This document shows, one piece after another, positions 41,884-50,648 of a DNA stretch of 64,000 bases. Each line of letters begins with the position of its first letter. Within the stretch, counting starts at the first letter, position 1. The notes under the pieces were generated by a model. That model had not been told where the DNA came from. It was given only the letters and a program-made list of their open reading frames with translations, and did no database searches. The DNA is taken from positions 1 to 64,000 of the forward strand of contig NZ_JAHUWN010000013.1 of assembly GCF_019219025.1 (NCBI RefSeq), given 5' to 3'. The translations under genes and the position numbers were made by a program. This stretch comes from Bacillus sp. sid0103. GTDB lineage: Bacteria; Bacillota; Bacilli; Bacillales_B; DSM-18226.

Positions 41884-42897
41884 TCAATGTATTAAAAATT
41901 TTTCATTGTTATGACTCAGCACTTGTCGATGATGTTCTGAAGTTAAACCAGATAGATCTGGCCCCTTGGGCAAAATCGTATATCCCTTCTGATCATCACT
42001 TGCGATATGATTCGATAAATGATAATGCCGTTTAATTGCATCGAAATCAGTCGTATCACCAAATCCAGGTGTTTGATAAAGATCTCTTAAATAGCCCCAT
42101 AGATTCGGAAAATCGACAATTCGGTTTCGATTTGTCTTAAAGGCAGAATAATACGCAGCATCGAAGCGGACTAATGTAGCATATAACCGCACATCGGAAT
42201 CGGTAATAAAATCTCCAAATAAGAAGCGTTCTGTCGACAGACGCTCTTCTAATTTATCTAATCTTGCAAATAAAGTATCATAAGCTTGTTCGTAGGACTC
42301 TTGTGATTGGGCAAACCCACATTTATAGACACCATTGTTGACATCATGGAATATGACCTCATTTAAAGCGTCAATCTCGGCACGTAATTGCTCAGGATAC
42401 AAATCAGGTGCCTGTTCTTTGTGCAAAGGGGCCCAGACTGTTTCAAGGTAGTTCGTTAATTGAAAATAATCATTATTTACAACCTTTTGCTCCTTAACAT
42501 CGACGATAACCGGCACAGTTGGTCTGCCAGAATAATCCGCTGTTGTTTTTATATAAATTTCACTCATATACCTGATTCCTAAGATGGGGTCTACGCCTCC
42601 CTCATCTAATGAAAACTCCCAATCTACATGGGGAAGTTTGGGACGCATGGGACTAGCTGTGCCCAGACTGATTGCTTCTTCTAACCCAAGAATTCTCCGC
42701 ACAATAACCGATCGGTGGGCCCATGGACAAACAGCAGACCATAATAATCGATAACGCCCCGCTTCAATTGGAAGATCCCCCTCGTTTTGACCGAAAGGTG
42801 TCGTAAATCGATTTTTTTGACGATTAAACGAACCATCCGCTGTAATTTCATTAACGGCATTAGAAGCCTTATTTATTCCCTGTTCATGTTGTGACAT
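41884..42897 (-). CDS. Xi-class glutathione transferase-like / S-glutathionyl-hydroquinone reductase
   Basis: A 337-residue protein of the ECM4/YqjG group: thioredoxin-fold half with the catalytic cysteine in WSAVCPWAHRS (about residue 57) and a helical half with FLFGDFITDSDVRLYATLVRFDAAYYSAFKTN. These enzymes reduce glutathionyl-hydroquinones. Bacilli normally make bacillithiol rather than glutathione, so the natural thiol partner here is open. Start ATG after GAGGGG; six upstream in-frame codons are unlikely. Confidence 0.87.
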   Translation of the reverse strand: MSQHEQGINKASNAVNEITADGSFNRQKNRFTTPFGQNEGDLPIEAGRYRLLWSAVCPWAHRSVIVRRILGLEEAISLGTASPMRPKLPHVDWEFSLDEGGVDPILGIRYMSEIYIKTTADYSGRPTVPVIVDVKEQKVVNNDYFQLTNYLETVWAPLHKEQAPDLYPEQLRAEIDALNEVIFHDVNNGVYKCGFAQSQESYEQAYDTLFARLDKLEERLSTERFLFGDFITDSDVRLYATLVRFDAAYYSAFKTNRNRIVDFPNLWGYLRDLYQTPGFGDTTDFDAIKRHYHLSNHIASDDQKGYTILPKGPDLSGLTSEHHRQVLSHNNEKFLIH

Positions 42898-43077
42898 GGA
42901 ATGATCCCCTCTCACTTTTATACCATTGCATACTTGAGTTTTTCAATCGGTTTAATCTATTTTAGTCTGTAAAACTTTTATTCGTCAATGGTATTACCTG
43001 ACTTTATCTAAAATTCAGAATTCAATATATAGGAAAATAACGATTCCCTAATAAGCGCTATCAACGAATCTTGACTT

Positions 43078-43117
43078 AAAAAAGGACATCTCCCAGGAGG
43101 AAGATGTCCTTTTGTTC
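43078..43117 (-). terminator. Terminator of the symporter gene
   Basis: AAAAGGACATCTTC / GAGATGTCCTTTTTTT type stem followed by the minus-strand U-run, right after the stop. Confidence 0.85.
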
Positions 43118-43121
43118 ACTA

Positions 43122-44369
43122 TTATGCGACCTTTTGTTCTTGATAATCTTTAAGCTTATGGCCTTCCCATTTGGTAATAACAATCGCTGCTAAAGAGTTT
43201 CCGACGATGTTAACACAAGTACGTGCCATATCTAGAATTCGATCAATACCGGCAATAAATGCTAGTCCCTCTACAGGGATTCCTACGCTTCCTAACGTTG
43301 CAAGAAGAACAACAAACGATACGCCAGGAACCCCAGCAATTCCTTTTGAGGTTAACATCAATACAAGAACTAAGGTAATTTGATCCATAATACTCATATC
43401 AATTCCATACATTTGCGCAATAAACAAAGCGGCAATTGCTTGGTAAAGTGTTGACCCATCGAGATTAAAGGAATATCCCGTTGGAATAACAAACGATGTA
43501 ATTGCCTTAGGACAGCCTAATTTCTCCATTTTTTCCATGATTTTTGGAAGAACTGTTTCAGAACTGGCCGTCGTGTAGCCTAAAATTAATTCATCTTTTA
43601 AATATTTAATGAGACGGATAATGTTAAATCCAGCAATTTTTGCCACTAATCCAAGAACGACAAGAATAAAGAAAATCATTGATCCGTATACAACAAGGAC
43701 CAATTTACCTAGTGGAATTAATGAGGTAACTCCAAATTTCGAAACAGTAACACCTATTAACGCAAACACACCGAATGGCGCTAATTTCATAATTTGGTTA
43801 GTGACATAGAACATGGCATCTGCCGTTCCCCTGAAGAAATTGAGAATCGGGATCCCTTTTTCTCCAATTGCAGCCACTCCAAGCCCAAACATGACGGAAA
43901 AGAAAATGATTGGCAGCATTTCCCCGTTTGCGATTGACTGAATGATATTCGTAGGAACGATATTTACAAAAGTATCAATCATGGAATGAGATTCTGTTTG
44001 TTCCGCTGTGCTTACATAGCTATTAATATCTGTTTTGGCAAGTTTCGATTTATCTACGCCAGCTCCTGGTTGAAACACGTTCGCTGCAAGCAGGCCGACA
44101 ATAATCGCAATCGTGGTAATGATTTCAAAATAAAGCAAAGTTTTTCCGCCAAGTTTTCCAAGAGACTTCATGTCGCCTACGCCAGCAACACCTACAATCA
44201 GGCTGGAAATAACAATTGGAACAACAATCATTTTTATTAAACGAATAAATATATCGCCAATTGGCTGGAGGTAGCTTGCCACATGTGGATTACCATAAAA
44301 AACTGCACCGACAATAATACCGAGTGCCAGCCCAATGAATATCTGCCATGCTAAACTAATCTTCTTCAT
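43122..44369 (-). CDS. gltT: Glutamate/dicarboxylate:cation symporter
   Basis: A 415-residue member of the dicarboxylate/amino acid:cation symporter (DAACS) family with eight helices and two re-entrant loops. Signature segments are MIVVPIVISSLIVGVAGVGD, TTASSETVLPKIMEKMEKLG, FVIPTGYSFNLDGSTLY and the aspartate-bearing DRILDMARTCVNIVGN. Probable substrate is glutamate or aspartate, by similarity to Bacillus GltT/GltP. The start is the second ATG, eight bases after AAGGAG. Monocistronic. The 380 bases upstream contain only AT-rich DNA and a terminator of the next gene. Confidence 0.9.
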   Translation of the reverse strand: MKKISLAWQIFIGLALGIIVGAVFYGNPHVASYLQPIGDIFIRLIKMIVVPIVISSLIVGVAGVGDMKSLGKLGGKTLLYFEIITTIAIIVGLLAANVFQPGAGVDKSKLAKTDINSYVSTAEQTESHSMIDTFVNIVPTNIIQSIANGEMLPIIFFSVMFGLGVAAIGEKGIPILNFFRGTADAMFYVTNQIMKLAPFGVFALIGVTVSKFGVTSLIPLGKLVLVVYGSMIFFILVVLGLVAKIAGFNIIRLIKYLKDELILGYTTASSETVLPKIMEKMEKLGCPKAITSFVIPTGYSFNLDGSTLYQAIAALFIAQMYGIDMSIMDQITLVLVLMLTSKGIAGVPGVSFVVLLATLGSVGIPVEGLAFIAGIDRILDMARTCVNIVGNSLAAIVITKWEGHKLKDYQEQKVA

Positions 44370-44681
44370 TTGCATTTCTCCTTTTTAAAAAATAAAAGTT
44401 GATTTATAAAGTGATAATTTCTCTCAATTATATAGTACTCATAATTAATATTAATTATTTTTCTCTCTCATAACAACCTATTTTTATTTGGGAAATACTT
44501 TCATTTTAGATATCAGAATAATAATAATCCTTATTTACCAAGACTTCACGCCTACTAATTGTTTTGTTTTACATTCAAAAATTTTGTCATCAACTGGACA
44601 AATCTACTATCAATATAATCAAATAAATTTAAAAGCTTTTAACATTGCTTATACAAAGAGTAACTAAAAAGTATTTTAAAA

Positions 44682-44709
44682 TAAAAAAATAGAGAGGAAA
44701 TATTCCTCC
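44682..44709 (-). terminator. Terminator after the 44757 fragment
   Basis: GAGGAA / TTCCTC palindrome followed on the minus strand by TATTTTTTTATTTT. Confidence 0.65.
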
Positions 44710-44756
44710 CCATCCATTTGAGACCATTACGTACAGATGTACTGCAAACCCGCTTC

Positions 44757-45083
44757 TTATGCCTTTTTCCAGATATCTGCATACTTCTTCTTATATTTTG
44801 GATCGTCAACTTTTTCAATTAATTCCAAGGCGATGTTCTTTAGTTCCTCGTCCTTACTTACATCATATAATTCCCTCATGCCCTGTAGAATATTAGACCG
44901 AATCAACTTGATGTTCTTTTCATCAACGCCATGGGTAAATCGGTTCACAAAATGTTTAATTACCATCTCTTTTTGTTCTTGACCGGAAAGACCTATTTTC
45001 CAAAGAGACTGAAGAGTATGCCTAGCGGTGACAAATTTTTTATCATAGGTCATTTCCCAAACGGAAGGAAAGTCTACTAGCAT
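44757..45083 (-). pseudogene. 5'-truncated HEAT-like protein fragment
   Basis: A 108-codon frame rich in helices (VWEMTYDKKFVTARHTLQSLWKIGL, ..., IALELIEKVDDPKYKKKYADIW). The pattern matches the C-terminal part of longer alpha-helical repeat proteins I have seen in Firmicutes. An in-frame stop (TAG) lies four codons before the ATG and there is no Shine-Dalgarno, so the N-terminal part is probably lost. It might still be expressed as a small protein. Function unknown. Confidence 0.5.
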
Positions 45084-45151
45084 CCAAAAATGCTAAATAC
45101 TTTTGATAAATCAATTATATCTTCTACGCTTGCATAGGGAAAACTTCACAC

Positions 45152-45183
45152 AAAAAAAGAACAGGATTATAAAATATCCTGCT
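45152..45183 (-). terminator. Terminator of hemY
   Basis: AGCAGGATAT / ATATCCTG-type stem then TTTTTTT on the minus strand, 12 bases after the hemY stop. Confidence 0.85.
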
Positions 45184-45194
45184 CGATTTATATC

Positions 45195-46601
45195 CTATTT
45201 TAAATACGCTAACACCTTTTTCACTGCTGCTTCACCTTGGTCAATGCAGTCAGGGATACCAACACCTTCATAGGGACCTCCAGCTAGAAAAACGCCTGGC
45301 AGTTCCTTAGCAAGTGATTCCTTTACGTTCTTTAACCGTTCCAGATGCCCGACATTGTATTGCGGCATCGCCTTTTTCCACCTTGTAATAACATGAAACA
45401 TCGGCTTTTCCGTTATATTCATGGTTTTATTTAAATCTCGTAACGCAATGTTAATAATCTCTTCGTCTGATAAATCCACCGCAGCTTGATCATCTGGTTT
45501 TCCCACATAACAACGTAACAATGCCATATCCTTCGGTGTCGTCCCAGGCCATTTCTTATGTGTCCACGTACAGGCTGTTATTCTAAAGTCACTGTTTCTT
45601 GACACTAAAAAACCTGTTCCTTCAATATCCTGTTTAATTGCCGACTTTGGAAATGCCATTGCCACATTGGCTACAGAATAGGACGGCATATCATCGAAGG
45701 TGTCCATGAACCGATAATCAGAAAGTATATGTTGGGCATGGATGTGTTCAGTTGTAATGACCACGCTGTCTGCCCTTTCAACCCTTCCATCGGCGAAGGT
45801 AATCTTATAGGAACCTTGATCTTTGATGATTTTGTCCACTGGGCTTCCTTTCCTAACCGTTCCCTCATCCAGCCGTTTGACGACTTCGTCCACTAACGCT
45901 TCCAGTCCGGTTGACAAGGAGATAAACATTCCTTTTTTTGATGGTACTTTTTTCGCAGACTTTGGTGGGGCAGGCATTGTTTTTTTCAAACCAAGCACCA
46001 AGCTTCGATGTTTTTGTTCCATTTGATAGAACATCGGAAACAATGACATTAAACTTAAGCGGTCAATATCCCCTGCATATATCCCTGACAACAATGGATC
46101 GATTAAGTTATCCACGATTTCATTTCCTAACCGTCTCCGGAAAAACTCGCCTAGCGATTGGTCGGACTTTACTTTTCCTCTTGGTAAAATAAAATCACCA
46201 GCCGCTCTTAATTTTCCTAGTGGAGAAAAGAGTCCCGAGAGCGCAAATGGTGTCACCTGAGTTGGAATCCCCATAAAAGCCCCCTCAGGCATCGAGTGGA
46301 TCCTTCCTCTGGCGTAAATATAAGATTTTCCTGCTGTATTGGAGACCACTTTGTCTTCAAGACCGACTTCCTTAATCAATTTAAGCGCACTCGCTTTTCG
46401 TGCCAAAATGGAATCGGGGCCTTTTTCAATTATGAAACCGTCCTTTTTCGCAGTCTGAATTACACCACCAAATCGGTCACTCGCTTCAAATAGCTTAACT
46501 TCAAGCGGCAGCGCTTGCTCCTTGATTTCCTTTTGCAGGTAATAGGCTGTTGCTAACCCCGTAATCCCTCCGCCGATAATGACTACTTTCTTTTTCTCCA
46601 T
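45195..46601 (-). CDS. hemY: Coproporphyrinogen III / protoporphyrinogen oxidase HemY
   Basis: A 468-residue FAD enzyme with an N-terminal dinucleotide-binding motif (KVVIIGGGITGLATAYYLQ), KLFEASDRFGGVIQT, the IEKGPDSILARK segment and C-terminal GVFLAGGPYEGVGIPDCIDQGEAAV. Gram-positive HemY oxidises coproporphyrinogen III to coproporphyrin III in the coproporphyrin-dependent haem pathway. It usually sits in hemEHY, but here hemE and hemH are not adjacent, so it is either relocated or a second copy. The Shine-Dalgarno is not strong. Confidence 0.93.
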   Translation of the reverse strand: MEKKKVVIIGGGITGLATAYYLQKEIKEQALPLEVKLFEASDRFGGVIQTAKKDGFIIEKGPDSILARKASALKLIKEVGLEDKVVSNTAGKSYIYARGRIHSMPEGAFMGIPTQVTPFALSGLFSPLGKLRAAGDFILPRGKVKSDQSLGEFFRRRLGNEIVDNLIDPLLSGIYAGDIDRLSLMSLFPMFYQMEQKHRSLVLGLKKTMPAPPKSAKKVPSKKGMFISLSTGLEALVDEVVKRLDEGTVRKGSPVDKIIKDQGSYKITFADGRVERADSVVITTEHIHAQHILSDYRFMDTFDDMPSYSVANVAMAFPKSAIKQDIEGTGFLVSRNSDFRITACTWTHKKWPGTTPKDMALLRCYVGKPDDQAAVDLSDEEIINIALRDLNKTMNITEKPMFHVITRWKKAMPQYNVGHLERLKNVKESLAKELPGVFLAGGPYEGVGIPDCIDQGEAAVKKVLAYLK

Positions 46602-46863
46602 TGTAGAAACCAGCTCCAGTAAATGATTGTTATTTAAAAATTCTTAGATGAATTCATTTGCTCATAATTTCACATATATATATTTTTATTAAAGGAGAGC
46701 GCGTTCCATTCTCCTACATTGTTCATTGTAATCTATTTAAGGATGAAAAAAGTGAAGATTTATAAGTTGTACTAAAATGTTCACGAAGTATTAGCCTAGC
46801 TATCGATGAATAGCTTAGTTATGAATGGTTTATTCCTTTTTATAAGGCTAAGTTAATTTGACT

Positions 46864-47053
46864 GTTGATTTTCGCTCCATGCGCTCAGCGCCGCGCGGGC
46901 GGTCAGGAGCCTCCTCGTCGCTTGAGAGATGAGCGGGGTCTCCCTTGACCCGCTTTTCCCGCAGGACATCGAATAAGCTTCGGTCGAGTCAACACCGCAC
47001 GATGGAAATGCTACAGCATTTTCGAGGATCTCGCGCCTTCACTTCAAATCAAC
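46864..47053. repeat. GC-rich dispersed element, copy 3 (expanded)
   Basis: A 190-bp GC-rich segment with the same GTTGAT...ATCAAC ends as copies 1 and 2. About 60 extra bases, including GAAAATGCTGTAGCATTTCC on the minus strand, interrupt the part aligned with copy 1. It occupies most of the gap upstream of the 47110 hydrolase. Confidence 0.75.
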
Positions 47054-47109
47054 ATAATGGCAAAATCAACAATGGGCTTTAACAAAGCCTTTTGTAAGGA
47101 GGGATTGAA

Positions 47110-47940
47110 ATGGGGTACTTTGTAAAAGTTGCCTCTCATGTGAAAATTTATATAGAAGATATTAATCCCAAAAGTAGTAAGACCATCCTCTTTGTCCATG
47201 GCTGGCCAGCTAATCATAAATTATTTGAATATCAGTTTAATGTCCTGCCTGCGATGGGGTATCGTTGTATTGGGATAGATCTTAGGGGATTTGGCAAGTC
47301 CGATAAACCATGGGAAGGCTACTCCTACGACAGATTAGCCGATGATATTCGCCAAATAGTAAAAGCACTTCGTTTACAAAACTTCACGCTTGCCGGTCAT
47401 TCTGTAGGTGGTGCGATTGCTATCAGATATATGGGACGCCATAATGGCTATGGCGTTTCGAAATTAGCCCTTTTTGGGGCAGCGGCTCCTAGTTTTATCA
47501 AGCGGCCCGGCTTCCCATTTGGGTTAGAGACAAAGGATGTCAATGCCCTATTGGGGCAGACCTATAACGATCGCCCTGAAATGCTTGCTGACTTCACCAA
47601 CATGTTCTTTTATCGGGCTCTCACGAAACCTTTCTCAGATTGGTTCTTTCAATTAGGCCTTGAAGCTGCAGGGCATTCGACAGCAGGCTTGCTCGTTTCC
47701 TTACGAGATGAAACCTTATTTGCTGATATCAAGAGAATTCAAGTCCCGACATTGATTCTTCATGGAAAACATGATCAAATTTGTTTGCCGCCGCTCGGCT
47801 CCGTCCTGCATCAAGGAATCATGAATTCGAAGCTTGTCTGGTTCGAGCATAGTGGTCACGGTTTGTTCTGGGAAGAACAGAAAAAGTTCACACAGGAATT
47901 GGCCAATTTCATCGGTAAAAAAGCGCTTTCCACTTTATAA
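47110..47940 (+). CDS. Alpha/beta hydrolase (haloperoxidase/epoxide hydrolase-like)
   Basis: A 276-residue alpha/beta hydrolase. FVHGWPANHKLFEYQ near residue 30, IDLRGFGKSDKP, the nucleophile elbow LAGHSVGGAIA (Ser about residue 98), acid in HGKHDQI and histidine in EHSGHGLFWEE make the triad complete. The pattern resembles non-haem chloroperoxidase-like hydrolases. GGAGG precedes the ATG by seven bases. Single gene; its stop lies in the loop of its terminator. Confidence 0.88.
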   Translation: MGYFVKVASHVKIYIEDINPKSSKTILFVHGWPANHKLFEYQFNVLPAMGYRCIGIDLRGFGKSDKPWEGYSYDRLADDIRQIVKALRLQNFTLAGHSVGGAIAIRYMGRHNGYGVSKLALFGAAAPSFIKRPGFPFGLETKDVNALLGQTYNDRPEMLADFTNMFFYRALTKPFSDWFFQLGLEAAGHSTAGLLVSLRDETLFADIKRIQVPTLILHGKHDQICLPPLGSVLHQGIMNSKLVWFEHSGHGLFWEEQKKFTQELANFIGKKALSTL

Positions 47941-47957
47941 GTGGGAAGCGCTTTTTT
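47919..47957. terminator. Terminator enclosing the hydrolase stop codon
   Basis: AAAAAGCGCTTTCCACTT / AGTGGGAAGCGCTTTTT with the TAA in the loop region; T-runs on both strands make it bidirectional for the convergent epimerase gene. Confidence 0.9.
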
Positions 47958-47962
47958 TAGAC

Positions 47963-48838
47963 TTATTCCTGTTTATAGAAATCAATGAATCGATTTAATA
48001 ATGGATTCAATGATGTAAATTTGTACCCCAATGATGTCGCTCGACTCGTATCTACTGACCATGATCCTGGTAGATTGTATGGAGAGGGGTCTCCCTCTAA
48101 TTGTATGATTGCTTTTGTTTCAGTACGGGCTTCAATTAACGTCACTATTTCACTTAAACTAATATCATCACTGGAACCTGGATTAATGGCTCCTTGATAT
48201 TCTGATTTTGCGATCGTTGATAAAAACTTTGCTGCTTCCTCCGAATCTATAAAACTATATCTAAAATCAGGATGTTCAATATACATGGCTTTTTCATTTT
48301 TTACATGATCAACGTGGAATTTCAGCCGCTCCGTATAATCATCTTTCCCAATAATAATCGGAAAGCGGACAGCCACTACTGGGACTTTTGCTTGTTGAAA
48401 AAGAATCGCTTCAGCAGCTCGTTTGGCTTCCTGGTAACCTACATAACCGACGTACTCTCGTCTGCCTTTTAATGTTGGAGTAAATTCTAAGGGATTAAAG
48501 TTTTCTTCCTTGTGGTTGGTACCAAATTCATAGACGGCCTGACTGGAAGTAAACACGTATTTCTGGACTTTTCCTTCTAATGCCTTCAGTGTATCAAGAG
48601 CTTCTTGAGAAGAATAACAGGTTTGATCATAAACAACGTCCCAACTTTTATCTTGAAAAGCAAGTGTATAGGAATCACTATCTTCACGACTGATTTTTAA
48701 TCTAGATACTTGATCACCAAAGGAATCAGCGGTTATACCTCTAGTCGCGATGGTCACTTCGATTCCTTCCTCTAATAATAATTGGACTAGCCTTTTACCA
48801 ACAAACTGTGTTCCCCCAAGTATTAAAGCAGATTTCAT
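47963..48838 (-). CDS. NAD-dependent epimerase/reductase-like protein
   Basis: A 291-residue extended short-chain dehydrogenase with the N-terminal motif ALILGGTQFVGKRLVQLL and VFTSSQAVYEF in the active-site region; the usual YxxxK appears as YQEAKRAAE. The central segment VRFPIIIGKDDYTERL is typical of SDR-a-like sugar epimerases. GAGGGGGA precedes the ATG. Substrate unknown; the gene stands alone. Confidence 0.85.
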   Translation of the reverse strand: MKSALILGGTQFVGKRLVQLLLEEGIEVTIATRGITADSFGDQVSRLKISREDSDSYTLAFQDKSWDVVYDQTCYSSQEALDTLKALEGKVQKYVFTSSQAVYEFGTNHKEENFNPLEFTPTLKGRREYVGYVGYQEAKRAAEAILFQQAKVPVVAVRFPIIIGKDDYTERLKFHVDHVKNEKAMYIEHPDFRYSFIDSEEAAKFLSTIAKSEYQGAINPGSSDDISLSEIVTLIEARTETKAIIQLEGDPSPYNLPGSWSVDTSRATSLGYKFTSLNPLLNRFIDFYKQE

Positions 48839-48894
48839 GGAAATCCCCCTCTTTGGTTATATGTATTGAATAAGTAGCTCATTCGTTTACCGGA

Positions 48895-49026
48895 AGTGCT
48901 CTTTTTTTCTACTTTCGGTCAATGAAACGCTCTTTCATTTACCTTGAGAGCTCTTTTTTTCTCTTCAAGGTCAATGAAACGCTCTTTCATTTACCGTGAG
49001 AGCTCTTTTTCCCCTTCGCGGTCAAT
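48895..49026. repeat. Tandem repeat, about 2.5 units, 52-bp period
   Basis: GGTCAATGAAACGCTCTTTC recurs at 48917 and 48969, and GGTCAAT again at 49020 (period 52, then 51). Each unit has an inverted pair GGTcAATGAAA / TTTCATTTACC. It lies between two minus-strand genes. Confidence 0.8.
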
Positions 49027-49040
49027 AGATCTTATTCGTT

Positions 49041-49469
49041 TCATTCCGAACTTGGATAGGTTTTTTGTAAAAATTCCACCGACACGGTAATCAATTCTTT
49101 TAAGACAGCAGCATCGATATCAGCTACCTTATTGATATATACACACGCTTTTCCAGTCGTATATTTCCCAAATCTCTTAAGCAGCTCCTCACGCTTCGTC
49201 TCCCCAGGGGCAAAATACAAACTAATTTTTGCTTTGCGGGGTGAAAATCCAACTAAAGGGGCATCTCCTTCATGACCTGAATCATATTTATAATGATAGG
49301 AACCGAATCCAATAATACTCGGGCCCCACATCTTTGCCTCATATCCTGTCGTTTCCGTAAAAATATCTATTAATTTATAGGCATCCTCGCGTTTTTTCGG
49401 GTTGTCGACGTTTTCAATAAACTCAATCACACTGTTATCGGTTTCTTTTGTTTTTTGCTGATAGCTCAT
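49041..49469 (-). CDS. DUF1801 protein
   Basis: A 142-residue protein of the DUF1801/YdhG-like family, recognised from AKMWGPSIIGFGSYHYKYDSG, VGFSPRKAKISLYF and GKYTTGKACVYINKVADID. The fold is related to frataxin-like/YdhG proteins of unclear function. TAGGAGTG precedes the ATG. Monocistronic. Confidence 0.85.
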   Translation of the reverse strand: MSYQQKTKETDNSVIEFIENVDNPKKREDAYKLIDIFTETTGYEAKMWGPSIIGFGSYHYKYDSGHEGDAPLVGFSPRKAKISLYFAPGETKREELLKRFGKYTTGKACVYINKVADIDAAVLKELITVSVEFLQKTYPSSE

Positions 49470-49601
49470 TTTTTCACTCCTATCGGTTAAATTTAAAGAG
49501 TTTAACTACATTATTGGTAAAAAGAGCAAATGACAGACATCTTTTAATTTATACTCTTTCTTTCTTGATTTTCCTGCTTATTGTTACTATTTTTGTAATC
49601 A

Positions 49602-49625
49602 AAAAGGAGAGTATCTCTACTCTCC
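49602..49625 (-). terminator. Terminator of the 49617 gene
   Basis: AAGGAGAGTA-GAGA-TACTCTCCTT then TTT on the minus strand, overlapping the stop codon. Confidence 0.8.
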
Positions 49626-49805
49626 TTCTTCTACAACAATAATATATCCATGTTGTTGCGGACCGTCCTCATATACTTCCCGAGAGACTATGTAATAGTT
49701 TTCTTTCGTTTCATCCGTAATGACCAATTCACTTGGACTTTTGTCAACGGCTGCCGCTTCTAAGCTAAAATACGGTAATCCCAGTGTTGAACTATCAAAT
49801 GGCAT
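49617..49805 (-). CDS. Small protein of unknown function
   Basis: A 62-residue acidic protein (MPFDSSTLGLPYFSLEAAAV..., ending YIIVVEEGE) with beta-like alternation. GAGGGA five bases before the ATG and a terminator at its end support a real gene. I do not recognise the family. No operon partner. Confidence 0.7.
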   Translation of the reverse strand: MPFDSSTLGLPYFSLEAAAVDKSPSELVITDETKENYYIVSREVYEDGPQQHGYIIVVEEGE

Positions 49806-49960
49806 TTTTATCCCTCATTTCTATCTATTAACATGTGCATTCCTAATGTAAAGTATAACAAATTTTCCACTTTCAATGTGCCTAATGATTTTTCTTTATT
49901 TTCAACTTATGGTACTCTCTTAAAAGAAAAAGCAAATCGTATCTGAAAAGAGGGATTATT

Positions 49961-50536
49961 ATTAACGTATTATGGGATTTCGATGGAACCCTTTTTGATA
50001 CCTATCCAGCACTTGTCTCTGGATTCATTAAATTAAGCCAACAAGATCTGGACCGCGATGAGGTTCTGAAATGGCTAAAAATTGATTCCAAAACAGCCTT
50101 TAAACATTATGGTATTGATGAGAAGCAGAGACTTGAGTATCAAACCTTACATAACTATTATTCAAAAACGGAAAGCCAGCCGTTTGAACACTTAGCGGAA
50201 GCATTATCAGCGGTCGATACCAATATTATTGTGACACATCGTGATAAGGAATCCACCATTTTTCTACTTGAAAAATATCAATTAGCTCCATACTTCAAAG
50301 ACATTGTTTCCGTTGAGGAACAAGGGTTTACCAGAAAACCACACGTTTCCTCCTATGAATATGTTTTAAAGAGCTACCAGATTGATTTGGTCGTCGGAGA
50401 CCGCGATTTAGACTTAATTCCCGCACGAAAATTAACTATTAAAACATGTGCCTTTCAAAATCGAAACATCGAAGCTGATTTTCATATCGATAGCTATGCA
50501 GATTTTATCCCAGAAGTCCTTAACCACCTTCGCTAA
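49961..50536 (+). CDS. HAD-family phosphatase with a probable ATT start
   Basis: About 191 residues of the HAD-IA type. Motif I is VLWDFDGTLFDTYPALV (nucleophile and acid aspartates), motif II IIVTHRD, motif III near TRKPHVSSYEYVL and motif IV VVGDRDLDLIPA, so the catalytic set is complete. Upstream of motif I there is no ATG, GTG or TTG in frame; AAGAGGG is followed by three ATT codons, the third six bases away, making ATT the likely start (CTG at 49943 is an alternative). The first ordinary start, GTG 50231, would delete motif I. Substrate may be phosphoglycolate or a sugar phosphate. Confidence 0.8.
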   Translation: MNVLWDFDGTLFDTYPALVSGFIKLSQQDLDRDEVLKWLKIDSKTAFKHYGIDEKQRLEYQTLHNYYSKTESQPFEHLAEALSAVDTNIIVTHRDKESTIFLLEKYQLAPYFKDIVSVEEQGFTRKPHVSSYEYVLKSYQIDLVVGDRDLDLIPARKLTIKTCAFQNRNIEADFHIDSYADFIPEVLNHLR

Positions 50537-50648
50537 ATACTGCAACTCAATAATTTTTTGAAACCTTTTTCTATTTAAACCGTATAAGTAAATATAAGTA
50601 GGAAGATTAAATCGATTAAAAAAATTATAATAGAACGGAAGATCTATA

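Noticed and set aside
50231..50536. A 101-residue stand-alone protein starting at GTG 50231
   Set aside because: It is the C-terminal part of the HAD phosphatase; the frame is open back to motif I at 49967.
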